A stretch of DNA of 5,528 bases from an uncultured Clostridia bacterium (GCA_947600345.1 CANQGC010000205.1:1-5528), one strand, 5' to 3'; positions 1 through 4,521 are shown, counted from the first letter of the stretch. A program made the numbers and translations. Notes: generated by a model not told the origin, from the sequence alone.

Positions 1-275
1 GCATTGGCTCCCGCCGCTCCCAGCGCTACCGCCGCAGCGGCCCCCGCGCTCTGGCCAAACGCCGCGCCCGCGCTGGCCCCCGCCGCCGCAAACTGCGGGG
101 TGGCGTCCAGGTTGCCGCCCAGCGCCTCCGCGCCGGAGACATCCGGGGGAACCTGCAGCGCCGCCAACTCCTGGGCGAAGCCCTCCAGTGACGCCCGCGC
201 CGCCTCCAAGCCGGCGGCAAAGCCCGCGTCATCCAGCATCAGGGCGACCGATACCTCGCCCGCATTCACTGCCAT
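1..275 (-). CDS. Probable tape measure protein, N-terminal part (runs off the left edge)
   Basis: An open frame begins at ATG 275-273 and is still open at base 1, giving 91 complete codons. It opens MAVNAGEVSVALMLDDAGFA, a short beta-like stretch followed by an amphipathic helix, then becomes very rich in Ala and Gly from about residue 62. A GGGAGGG ribosome site lies about 7 nt upstream. An in-frame TGA at 281-279 sits one codon before the ATG, so no earlier start is possible. Tape measure proteins set tail length and fill the tail tube lumen, and their gene normally follows the frameshifted tail chaperone pair, exactly its place here. The assignment rests mainly on position and on an N-terminus of the kind seen in such proteins. 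The diagnostic long helical body and membrane segments lie outside the window. The 129-base gap before it (276-404) holds only short direct repeats (CGTGCTC at 301 and 325) and a weak stem. Confidence 0.72.
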   Translation of the reverse strand, partial: MAVNAGEVSVALMLDDAGFAAGLEAARASLEGFAQELAALQVPPDVSGAEALGGNLDATPQFAAAGASAGAAFGQSAGAAAAVALGAAGAN

Positions 276-404
276 CGCTCAACCCTCCCATCCTCTGCTT
301 CGTGCTCTGTTGCAAGTCGTGTTCCGTGCTCCGCGCCGCCGGTGCCACGATACCTCCGCACAGGGGCGCTTCCAATTGAGAAAGCCTTTTTCGGGAAAGC
401 TTCG

Positions 405-1027
405 TCAGCCCTGCGGCCTGCCCAGGCCCGTCAGCGCGTCCCAGGCGCTGCGCTCCGCCGCCTCGTTCGATATCCCCAGCCTGCGCGCCGCGCGCTCGTA
501 GTTGCGGAATGTGGCGCTTCGGGGGGAGAGGTTCATGTAGAGCGCGCGGAAGCGCCGCCAGCTCATGTCGCTCTCGAGCAGGTCGATGCGGTACTCCCGC
601 AGGAAGTCAGCCTCGATGTGCGCGATCAGCGCCACCGGGCTGACGGTCCTTTTTTTGGCGACTGCACCCGGGTGCGCTCGATCTTCACATCGTCCTCGGT
701 GCGGAACACCGGTGCGCCGCCCGCCTCGGGTTCGCCGTCCCCGGCGCGGAGCCAGGTGCGGGCGATCAGCTCCCAGACGTAGGAGGCGCGAAAGTCCGGG
801 TGGCCGGTGATGAAGGCGTAGTCCTCCGGCGAGAACATCTGCCTGAGGATCGCCAGGTTGTCCGCGCCGGAGATGTTGGGCCCGCCGCGAAGCATCGCGT
901 CCACCTTGAGCACGTAGTGCCAGGGCAGCTCGGCGGGAACCTGGCAGTCCCGGCCAAAGATGCGCACGGTGAGCATCCGCCGCTCGCGCTCGGCGAGGAA
1001 GCGGTCGAAGTCGATGAAGTTGTTCAT
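405..1027 (-). CDS. Tail assembly chaperone, long frameshift product (gpGT-type)
   Basis: This is the predicted long product made when ribosomes slip -1 on the A-AAA-AAA run at 656-650. It keeps 126 residues of the zero frame, to the Lys-Lys of QSPKK, then reads 81 residues in the -1 frame (RTVSPVALIAHIEADFLREY onward) to TGA at 407-405, for 207 aa. The -1 part has the look of phage Gp15-type chaperone tails: an acidic helix ending in FLREY, then SWRRFRALYMNLSP. In lambda and many siphophages the G and GT proteins coat the tape measure protein and recruit tail tube subunits. They act only during assembly and leave the finished virion. Position between the tail tube/terminator genes and the tape measure gene fits. 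Alternatively, the downstream part could be made separately from a GTG at 635-633, with a poor AAGGA site about 11 nt upstream. I think frameshifting is more likely. Confidence 0.82.
606..656 (-). promoter_or_regulatory. Programmed -1 ribosomal frameshift signal
   Basis: On the minus strand the message reads CCA AAA AAA GGA in the zero frame (658-647), so the seven A's at 656-650 form the classical slippery heptamer A-AAA-AAA. Slipping back one base joins the short chaperone frame to the downstream Gp15-like frame. Five bases after the heptamer, GTCAGCC (644-638) can pair perfectly with GGCTGAC (612-606), giving a 7-bp stem with a 25-nt loop. Inside it, TCAGC (643-639) could instead pair with GCTGA (630-626) as a tighter hairpin containing the zero-frame stop codon. 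A downstream stem 5-9 nt away is the usual stimulator. That this stem has this role is inferred. Confidence 0.82.
626..1027 (-). CDS. Tail assembly chaperone, short product (gpG-type)
   Basis: The zero-frame product is 133 aa, from ATG 1027 to TGA 628-626. It starts MNNFIDFDRFLAERERRMLT and has a compact helical middle (ISGADNLAILRQMFSPEDYAF, about residues 52-72) typical of small tail assembly chaperones. Its last seven residues (GPSARWR) lie after the slip site and are unique to this form. It is expected to be the major product, with the longer fusion made in minority. The family role is to hold the tape measure protein in soluble form and help tail tube polymerisation in the cytoplasm. It is the first gene after the 485-base palindrome-rich gap, so its translation starts from a new leader rather than by coupling to the tail terminator gene. 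The family call comes from position, size and the overlapping-frame arrangement rather than a strong motif. Confidence 0.85.
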   Translation of the reverse strand: MNNFIDFDRFLAERERRMLTVRIFGRDCQVPAELPWHYVLKVDAMLRGGPNISGADNLAILRQMFSPEDYAFITGHPDFRASYVWELIARTWLRAGDGEPEAGGAPVFRTEDDVKIERTRVQSPKKGPSARWR

Positions 1028-1040
1028 AGGGTTCGTTACA

Positions 1041-1046
1041 CCTCCT
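1041..1046 (-). promoter_or_regulatory. Ribosome binding site of the tail chaperone, widely spaced
   Basis: AGGAGG on the minus strand, a full match to the anti-Shine-Dalgarno sequence, but 14 nt separate it from the ATG at 1027 (bases 1040-1028 lie between). Other genes in this window use about 7-10 nt. No other in-frame start codon lies closer to the site, so ATG 1027 remains the best start. Confidence 0.7.
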
Positions 1047-1089
1047 GTAATTGAGGGTTGGGGCGTTTTTGAGAGTTAGTGGCGGGCTC

Positions 1090-1126
1090 TTTTGGACTGG
1101 GAAGCCAACGGCTTCCCAGTCCAAAA
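1090..1126. repeat. Inverted repeat 1: 17-bp perfect stem, 3-nt loop
   Basis: TTTTGGACTGGGAAGCC (1090-1106) pairs with GGCTTCCCAGTCCAAAA (1110-1126) around the loop AAC. It is the longest and most perfect hairpin of the array and the one nearest the chaperone gene. On both strands the T-run is on the 5' side and the A-run on the 3' side, the reverse of an intrinsic terminator. Confidence 0.93.
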
Positions 1127-1136
1127 AATCGCCGCT

Positions 1137-1208
1137 GCGGCCCGCGGTATGGGGGCGATGGGGCCTTGGATTCGCATTGCCCGGCGATGGATTTGGACCG
1201 CGGGCCGC
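1137..1208. repeat. Inverted repeat 2: 12-bp arms 48 nt apart
   Basis: GCGGCCCGCGGT (1137-1148) and ACCGCGGGCCGC (1197-1208) are exact reverse complements. The 48-nt interior carries a direct repeat GCGATGG (1155-1161 and 1184-1190). The wide spacing sets it apart from the tight hairpins beside it. It resembles the terminal repeats of a very small element, but no flanking duplication is obvious. Confidence 0.85.
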
Positions 1209-1210
1209 TG

Positions 1211-1237
1211 GGGTTACGCTGGGCTCCGCCCAGACCC
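1211..1237. repeat. Inverted repeat 3: 6-bp stem, 3-nt loop, with outer GGG/CCC
   Basis: CTGGGC (1219-1224) and GCCCAG (1228-1233) pair around TCC. GGG (1211-1213) and CCC (1235-1237) can add an outer stem across an uneven internal loop. Short GC-rich hairpins of this general type are, from memory, common between genes in clostridial genomes. Confidence 0.7.
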
Positions 1238-1238
1238 A

Positions 1239-1255
1239 TTCGGGCGCTGCCCGGA
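1239..1255. repeat. Inverted repeat 4: 7-bp stem, 3-nt loop
   Basis: TTCGGGC (1239-1245) pairs with GCCCGGA (1249-1255) around GCT, with one T-G wobble. It is weaker than its neighbours, but has the same tight three-base loop and lies only 5 nt from the previous unit. Confidence 0.65.
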
Positions 1256-1259
1256 CCTG

Positions 1260-1282
1260 CTCAAGGGACTCTGTCCCTTGAG
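1260..1282. repeat. Inverted repeat 5: 10-bp perfect stem, 3-nt loop
   Basis: CTCAAGGGAC (1260-1269) pairs exactly with GTCCCTTGAG (1273-1282) around TCT. Its right arm overlaps GAGAAT (1280-1285), which can instead pair with ATTCTC beyond inverted repeat 6, so the two units could form mutually exclusive folds. Confidence 0.88.
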
Positions 1283-1319
1283 AATTCCTGCCAAGGAACC
1301 TGAGGTTCCTTGGATTCTC
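1280..1319. repeat. Inverted repeat 6: 10-bp perfect core with an outer 6-bp stem
   Basis: CCAAGGAACC (1291-1300) pairs exactly with GGTTCCTTGG (1304-1313) around TGA. Flanking GAGAAT (1280-1285) and ATTCTC (1314-1319) extend the pairing past a one-sided 5-nt bulge (1286-1290). The outer stem competes with inverted repeat 5 for bases 1280-1282. Confidence 0.88.
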
Positions 1320-1332
1320 CCTTCTGTTGCCG

Positions 1333-1362
1333 CGTTTGAGCCGAGCCCTCGTTCCTCAAACG
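1333..1362. repeat. Inverted repeat 7: 8-bp stem, 14-nt loop
   Basis: CGTTTGAG (1333-1340) pairs exactly with CTCAAACG (1355-1362). The 14-nt loop itself contains CGAG and CTCG. It lies only 2 nt from the next inverted repeat. Confidence 0.75.
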
Positions 1363-1364
1363 AA

Positions 1365-1399
1365 GACCTCTGGCCCTCGGATCTATGGGGCCAGAGGTC
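1365..1399. repeat. Inverted repeat 8: 12-bp perfect stem, 11-nt loop
   Basis: GACCTCTGGCCC (1365-1376) pairs exactly with GGGCCAGAGGTC (1388-1399). The loop contains ATCTA. It appears related to inverted repeat 9: both stems start with GAC, end with GTC, share GGCCC/GGGCC next to the loop, have ATCTA in the loop, and are followed within 7-10 nt by CCAACGC. Confidence 0.9.
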
Positions 1400-1436
1400 G
1401 TGCCTCGAACCAACGCTCCTGTAGAAACGCACCGCA

Positions 1437-1471
1437 GGACTTGGGGCCCATAATCTACGGGCCCCAAGTCC
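1437..1471. repeat. Inverted repeat 9: 13-bp perfect stem, 9-nt loop
   Basis: GGACTTGGGGCCC (1437-1449) pairs exactly with GGGCCCCAAGTCC (1459-1471) around ATAATCTAC. It looks like a diverged copy of inverted repeat 8, about 72 bases away, with the same loop core ATCTA and the same downstream CCAACGC (1478-1484). Confidence 0.9.
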
Positions 1472-1512
1472 GTCGCTCCAACGCGGCAGCAGATGGCCGC
1501 CGGCCCCGCCGG

Positions 1513-1908
1513 TTAGGGGCAGGCGTAGACGCGGAAGTCGGCTGCGTAGTATTGCTTGTCGTCATCGTTGATGCCGGTGAACTCGAAGCCGCGCTCCGTC
1601 TCCACGCGGTTGACGTAGTCGCCCTCGGGGGCGAGCAGCAGGTCGCGCCGCTCGTCCAGCAGATCGAGGATCCGCATCGCCACGTTCAGCGGCCAGGCGC
1701 CGTCGGCATCGGAGCGTATCAGTATCCGCACCCGCGCGCCGTCCGGGTCGCCCGGCGCGCGCAGGTCGCTGGCGTAGACGCACACCGCCCTGGCGGGCTC
1801 GTCCGGCATGCAGCCGAAGAACACCGCCGCCGCATCGTCGCCGTTGCCCTCAAAGGGCAGCCGCAGCTTCGCCGCGAGGTAGCGCGCCAGCTGCTCGATC
1901 ACGCTCAT
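1513..1908 (-). CDS. Tail terminator protein (Minor_capsid_3-like)
   Basis: The 131-aa protein starts at ATG 1908 (MSVIEQLARYLAAKLRLPFE) and ends with TAA at 1515-1513. Features match the small tail-terminator/minor capsid family: an N-terminal helix, a CMPDEPARAVCVYASD strand (residues 33-48), a basic strand GARVRILIRSDADG (57-70), a helix WPLNVAMRILDLLDE (72-86), and a final strand YYAADFRVYACP. Such proteins cap the tail tube at its head end and set the joining surface. The start lies 5 nt after the tail tube stop codon, and only a weak GGGTGA site precedes it, so translation is probably coupled to that gene. The same frame stays open back to 2649 through the tail tube gene, but that extension is Arg-rich nonsense of high-GC DNA. 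Its place after the tail tube gene is the reverse of the usual order. Confidence 0.78.
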   Translation of the reverse strand: MSVIEQLARYLAAKLRLPFEGNGDDAAAVFFGCMPDEPARAVCVYASDLRAPGDPDGARVRILIRSDADGAWPLNVAMRILDLLDERRDLLLAPEGDYVNRVETERGFEFTGINDDDKQYYAADFRVYACP

Positions 1909-1913
1909 GACCG

Positions 1914-2630
1914 TCACCCGGCGGCGCCGACGGTGATGGTCAGCGTCGCGGTCAGGTTGTTGTTCATCGACTTCACCGTGAGCCGGGTCTCCCCCTCGCC
2001 CACCGCCCGTATGGACAGCTTCGGCCCGTCGATGGCGTTCAGCGCGGCCACGCCCTCGTCGGCGATGGAATAGCTGAAGCGCCGGTTGCTGGCGCTCTCC
2101 GGCGTGAACTGCACGTTGAACTCCTTCGTCTCGCCCACGCGCATACTGGCGCTCTCGCCCTCGGCGAAGGCGATCTCGCTCGCCTGCACGTAGTCGAGCT
2201 CCTCCGGCTCGCCCACGCCCTCGAACTCCCACTCGATGGTCTCGCCGTCCTCGTCGGCGGCGTTGGTCTCCTTGGTGAGCACGCAGTCGTACTTCACCGC
2301 CCGGCCGATGGCGTCGGCGATGATCAGCGTCTGGTCGTTGTCGCAGCCGCCGCCGCTGAGCGCCGCGCGGTGCAACAGCGCCTGGCCCGGGTCCCGCACG
2401 CCGGTCACGCGGTCGTAGATCGGCCTGCCGGACAGGGAGCCCGATACGGCGCGGGACTTGACGAACATCTCCGACCAGAGCGCGTCCCCGGCCCTGCCGT
2501 CCTCGGTCTCGGCCTCCACGTCCACGCTCATCTCGCTGAGCCCTTTGACGGGCACCGCCTCGTCGGTCACCTTGTTCTCGATCTTGATGGAATAGTCCCT
2601 CACGGTGAAGGGACAGCCTGACTTTCTCAT
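1914..2630 (-). CDS. Major tail tube protein with C-terminal Ig-like (Big_2) domain
   Basis: The 238-aa protein runs from ATG 2630 to TGA 1916-1914, with AAGGAGG 7-8 nt upstream. Residues 1-145 look like a phage tail tube subunit of the Firmicutes type: an opening MRKSGCPFTVRDYSIKIENK, a central loop rich in Gly and Asp (LSGGGCDNDQTLII, 91-104), and strands ending in ETIEWEFEGVG (130-140). Residues about 150-236 form a bacterial Ig-like fold: ASMRVGETKEFNVQF, then FSYSIADEGVAALN, then LSIRAVGEGETRLTV. Rings of this protein stack into the tail tube through which DNA passes. Ig-like additions on tail tube proteins sit on the tail surface and are thought to bind cell-surface sugars weakly. It follows the neck gene by 31 nt and precedes the tail terminator by 5 nt. 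Confidence 0.87.
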   Translation of the reverse strand: MRKSGCPFTVRDYSIKIENKVTDEAVPVKGLSEMSVDVEAETEDGRAGDALWSEMFVKSRAVSGSLSGRPIYDRVTGVRDPGQALLHRAALSGGGCDNDQTLIIADAIGRAVKYDCVLTKETNAADEDGETIEWEFEGVGEPEELDYVQASEIAFAEGESASMRVGETKEFNVQFTPESASNRRFSYSIADEGVAALNAIDGPKLSIRAVGEGETRLTVKSMNNNLTATLTITVGAAG

Positions 2631-2653
2631 AGGGTATCCTCCTTTCCAAACCG

Positions 2654-2683
2654 GGCGGAGCTCAGAGTCCTCCGAGCTCCGCC
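2654..2683. repeat. 10-bp inverted repeat over the stop codon of the gp10-like gene
   Basis: GGCGGAGCTC (2654-2663) pairs exactly with GAGCTCCGCC (2674-2683) across a 10-nt loop. In the minus-strand message it spans the last codons and stop (2664-2662) of the gp10-like gene, and ends 12 nt before the AAGGAGG site of the tail tube gene. No T-run follows, so it is not an intrinsic terminator. It could act as an mRNA processing or stabilising hairpin between head and tail genes. Confidence 0.75.
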
Positions 2684-3012
2684 GCGAGGCTGTTTGCCAG
2701 TGCCTGGGCGGTGGCGGGGTCCTCCAGCGCGGCGCGCAGGTATCCGGCCTGGCCGCCGTTGGGGTGGCGGAAGTCCGCGCGCTCGTGCTGAATCGCGGCG
2801 TAGGGCGTGCTGAAGCGCACGGTGACCCTCCCGGCCTCGGGCTGCACGCGCCCGGACGCGGCCAGGCCGCCGCTGCGCCTCGGCGCGAGGGCGGCGGCGT
2901 GGGCGCGCACCTGCTCCCCGGCCCGGATCAGCGCCCGGTCACCGGCGGCCTGCGCCCTTGCCGCCAGGCTCGCCGCGTCGAATTGCGGCGCGCATCTGCA
3001 GCTCAGCTTCAT
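2662..3012 (-). CDS. HK97 gp10-like minor capsid / neck protein
   Basis: The 116-aa protein starts at ATG 3012, one base after the previous stop codon, with GGGAGG about 9 nt upstream. Residues 12-43 are a long helix (AARAQAAGDRALIRAGEQVR). There follows APRRSGGLAASGRV (43-56), the 'P.R.SG.L..S' signature of gp10-like and Minor_capsid_2 families, then a strand VTVRFSTPYAAIQHE (63-77) and FRHPNGGQAGYLRAAL (81-96). These proteins act in the neck joining head to tail. Position between the closure gene and the tail genes fits that role. Family members are usually about 110-150 aa, so this one is complete. I cannot tell from sequence alone which of the two related families it belongs to. Confidence 0.8.
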   Translation of the reverse strand: MKLSCRCAPQFDAASLAARAQAAGDRALIRAGEQVRAHAAALAPRRSGGLAASGRVQPEAGRVTVRFSTPYAAIQHERADFRHPNGGQAGYLRAALEDPATAQALANSLAAELGGL

Positions 3013-3013
3013 G

Positions 3014-3331
3014 TCAGCGCGCCTCCCGCTTCTCCGCGGCCCTCGCCGTGAGCTCCAGGTGGTGCGTGCCTCGCCAGCCGCGCAGGCATCTGACCTCCGC
3101 CACGCGGTAGCTCGCGCCGTCCAGCTCGATTCGGTCGCCCGGCAGGACGTCCACGCCCTGGGCGAACACGCGCAGATCCGCGCTCCGCTCCGCGGCGTCG
3201 CCGCCGGCGCTTCGCCTCGACGCGGGCTCGCTGCGGCAGGCGAAGCGCTCGCCCGGCTCCGCGTAGGTTGGCCTGCCGCCGCGCAGGCCGGTGCAGCGGC
3301 GCAGCGCGGCGGTCTCGTTCAATCCAAGCAT
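3014..3331 (-). CDS. Head-closure protein (head-tail joining, SPP1 gp16-like)
   Basis: I choose ATG 3331 as the start (MLGLNETAALRRCTGL, 105 aa), because AAGGAGG lies 5 nt upstream of it. A GTG at 3346 would add five residues but lies within or before that ribosome site and overlaps the connector stop. The C-terminal half has the beta-barrel pattern of small closure proteins: LRVFAQGVDVLPGDRIELDG (residues 53-72), then ASYRVAEVRCLRGWRGTHHLELTA. The 'GD.I..DG..Y.V..V......HH.E' spacing is typical. These proteins form a ring under the connector and hold DNA in the filled head. The gene lies 11 nt after the connector stop and 1 nt before the next gene, a tight operon. Residues 31-52 form an Arg/Ala/Ser-rich loop that is probably poorly ordered. 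Confidence 0.74.
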   Translation of the reverse strand: MLGLNETAALRRCTGLRGGRPTYAEPGERFACRSEPASRRSAGGDAAERSADLRVFAQGVDVLPGDRIELDGASYRVAEVRCLRGWRGTHHLELTARAAEKREAR

Positions 3332-3342
3332 GGTTTCCTCCT

Positions 3343-3645
3343 TCACAGCCGCTGAGCCACAGGCCAGGCGCGCCGCAGCAATCCCGCGTTGGTCAGGATC
3401 GCCCAGGCGGCGGGGCAGAGGCTCGCGCTGGTGTACGCCGCGCCCGTGGGCGCCGACGCGCGCACCGAGTATTCGCCAATGGTCATTGATTCGACGCCGG
3501 GGGGAAGCCCCTCGCCGCCGCTCTGCTCATAGGCGAGCTGCGCGTCCACCGCCTTCGCGAGGGCGGCCTCCTCCTCGGGGGTCTTCGCCTCGTTCGGGCG
3601 GATGTAGGCGCGCAGCCGCGCCTCGATCTGTTCGCGCTCGCTCAT
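3343..3645 (-). CDS. Head-tail connector (adaptor) protein
   Basis: The 100-aa protein starts at ATG 3645, only 3 nt after the capsid TAA, with no good ribosome site, so it is likely coupled to capsid translation. The N-terminal part is charged and helical (EREQIEARLRAYIRPNEAKT, then TPEEEAALAKAVDAQLAYEQ). The middle holds GLPPGVESMTIGEYSV (residues 46-61), and the end holds LCPAAWAILTNAGLLRRAW (76-94). 'Pe.V.S.tIG.yS' followed by 'CPAA...L..AGLL.R' is a pattern I associate with small connector proteins encoded right after the capsid gene in Firmicutes phages. It would bind under the portal and provide the platform for the closure protein. Confidence 0.76.
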   Translation of the reverse strand: MSEREQIEARLRAYIRPNEAKTPEEEAALAKAVDAQLAYEQSGGEGLPPGVESMTIGEYSVRASAPTGAAYTSASLCPAAWAILTNAGLLRRAWPVAQRL

Positions 3646-3648
3646 GGC

Positions 3649-4521
3649 TTACTCGGCGGCGCTGTGGCAGTAGATGCCCGCGGCCTTGTTTTCGTAGACG
3701 TCGGCGATGCCCACGTTGCGGTAGCCGAACTTCCAGGCGTCGGCGTCCGGGTTCTGCTCCGGCGGGATGACCTTGGGGGCGATGTGCTTCTGGAACTGGA
3801 TCACCGCGTCCCTGTGCACGAGCAGGAAGTTGATGCTCCTGCCGGACTCGTCCCTGGCGAAGCCGCCGTCCTCCTGGCCGCCGGTGGTGCCGTCGTTCTG
3901 CTGGATCTTGGTGTAGAAGCGGCTCTGGGGCACCGTGATCACCTGGCTGGCCTGATCCATGGCGGCGCGGGAGGCGGTGGTGTCCAGGTCGTCCACCGCG
4001 CCCTTGAGCGCGGAGGTGATGAACAGTATGCGGTTCTCGGCGGGCACCTCGGCGTCGTCCAGCGCGGCGTGGGCGGCGCGCAGCGCCTCGACCACGGCCT
4101 TGCCATCGGCCAGCGCGCCCTGGGCCGAGCCGATGCCGGGCGCGGAGGCGTAGGTGGCGAAGCGGAAGGCATCCAGCTCCGGCGCCACGCGGGTGCGGAT
4201 GAACTCGCCGGACAGGCGGCCGAAGGCGATGGCGGCGGTCTCCGCGTCGTCCAGGGCGTCCACGCTGAACATGCGGCCGCGGTCGAAGTTGCACTTCACG
4301 GTCTCGTTGGTCAGCGTCACGTCGCCGCCCACGTAGCCGGAGTTGCGGGAGTAGTTCGCCAGGCCGCTCATGTTCATCTTCCAGATGACGAACTCGTTGG
4401 CGCTGTTGCCCATGCGAACCAGCTCGGGCGAGCCGTCCAGCGCGGCGGTGAGGCAGGTGTTCTTGTACACCTCGTCGAGGATCGGCAGGTACTGCTTGAA
4501 AAGTTCGATGTTATTGGCCAT
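3649..4521 (-). CDS. Major capsid protein (HK97-fold, inferred)
   Basis: The 290-aa protein runs from ATG 4521 to TAA 3651-3649, with GGAGG 8 nt upstream. It starts MANNIELFKQYLPILDEVYK and shows the arrangement of small Firmicutes phage capsids: an N-terminal helix, a strand segment EFVIWKMNMSGLANYSRNSG (43-62), GYVGGDVTLTNETVKCNFDR (62-81), GRMFSVDALDD (82-92), and a long helix ETAAIAFGRLSGEFIRTRVA. VPAENRILFITSALKGAV (159-176) is the family's 'PE.R.LFVT' strand, and the end is DVYENKAAGIYCHSAAE. It would form the icosahedral shell on the scaffold encoded just upstream. It has no long N-terminal delta region, in keeping with a separate scaffold gene. It has the least biased composition in the window, as expected for an abundant structural protein. 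Confidence 0.92.
   Translation of the reverse strand: MANNIELFKQYLPILDEVYKNTCLTAALDGSPELVRMGNSANEFVIWKMNMSGLANYSRNSGYVGGDVTLTNETVKCNFDRGRMFSVDALDDAETAAIAFGRLSGEFIRTRVAPELDAFRFATYASAPGIGSAQGALADGKAVVEALRAAHAALDDAEVPAENRILFITSALKGAVDDLDTTASRAAMDQASQVITVPQSRFYTKIQQNDGTTGGQEDGGFARDESGRSINFLLVHRDAVIQFQKHIAPKVIPPEQNPDADAWKFGYRNVGIADVYENKAAGIYCHSAAE

Larger units (their letters stand above)
1088..1500. repeat. Array of about nine inverted repeats (palindrome cluster) in the tail operon
   Basis: This fills most of the 485-base gap between the tail terminator stop (1513) and the chaperone start (1027). Going left to right I count perfect or near-perfect inverted repeats at 1090-1126, 1137-1208, 1219-1233, 1239-1255, 1260-1282, 1291-1313, 1333-1362, 1365-1399 and 1437-1471, with a weaker one at 1483-1500. 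Five have a loop of exactly 3 nt. Stems range from 6 to 17 bp and are mostly exact. None is followed by a T-run on either strand, so they do not look like intrinsic terminators. Frames that stay open across this area encode palindromic, low-information peptides and have no ribosome site, so I call it non-coding. It could be a cluster of small mobile palindromic elements, or a structured leader RNA for the chaperone/tape measure genes. The sequence alone does not decide this. Confidence 0.85.

Noticed and set aside
382..402. Hairpin just after the tail chaperone stop as a terminator
   Set aside because: The stem is only about 7 bp with a wobble, and no T-run follows in the minus direction. It would also cut off the tape measure gene.
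4..501. Plus-strand open frame of 165 codons at the left edge
   Set aside because: It is antisense to the tape measure start and the chaperone end, and reads as Ala/Pro-rich nonsense mirroring the minus-strand codons.
1090..1126. 17-bp hairpin as a bidirectional terminator
   Set aside because: On both strands the T-run is on the 5' side of the stem and an A-run follows the 3' side, so there is no U-tail for release.
1092..1424. Plus-strand open frame of 110 codons across the palindrome array
   Set aside because: Its codons follow the inverted repeats, there is no ribosome site, and no protein pattern is visible. Frames in the other direction look equally arbitrary.
1088..1500. CRISPR array or integron attC sites
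   Set aside because: The repeats differ from one another, are palindromes rather than equal direct repeats with equal spacers, and no cas or integrase gene is present. The attC core motifs GTTRRRY and RYYYAAC are not arranged around the stems.
1914..2649. Minus-strand frame continuous with the tail terminator gene that runs through the whole tail tube gene
   Set aside because: The upstream part is Arg/Gly-rich low-information sequence overlapping a clear tail tube gene. The real start is ATG 1908. I saw no slip site near the tail tube end to join the two products.
3332..3346. GTG 3346 as the start of the head-closure gene
   Set aside because: The AAGGAGG site lies between it and ATG 3331, so ribosomes placed by that site would use 3331.
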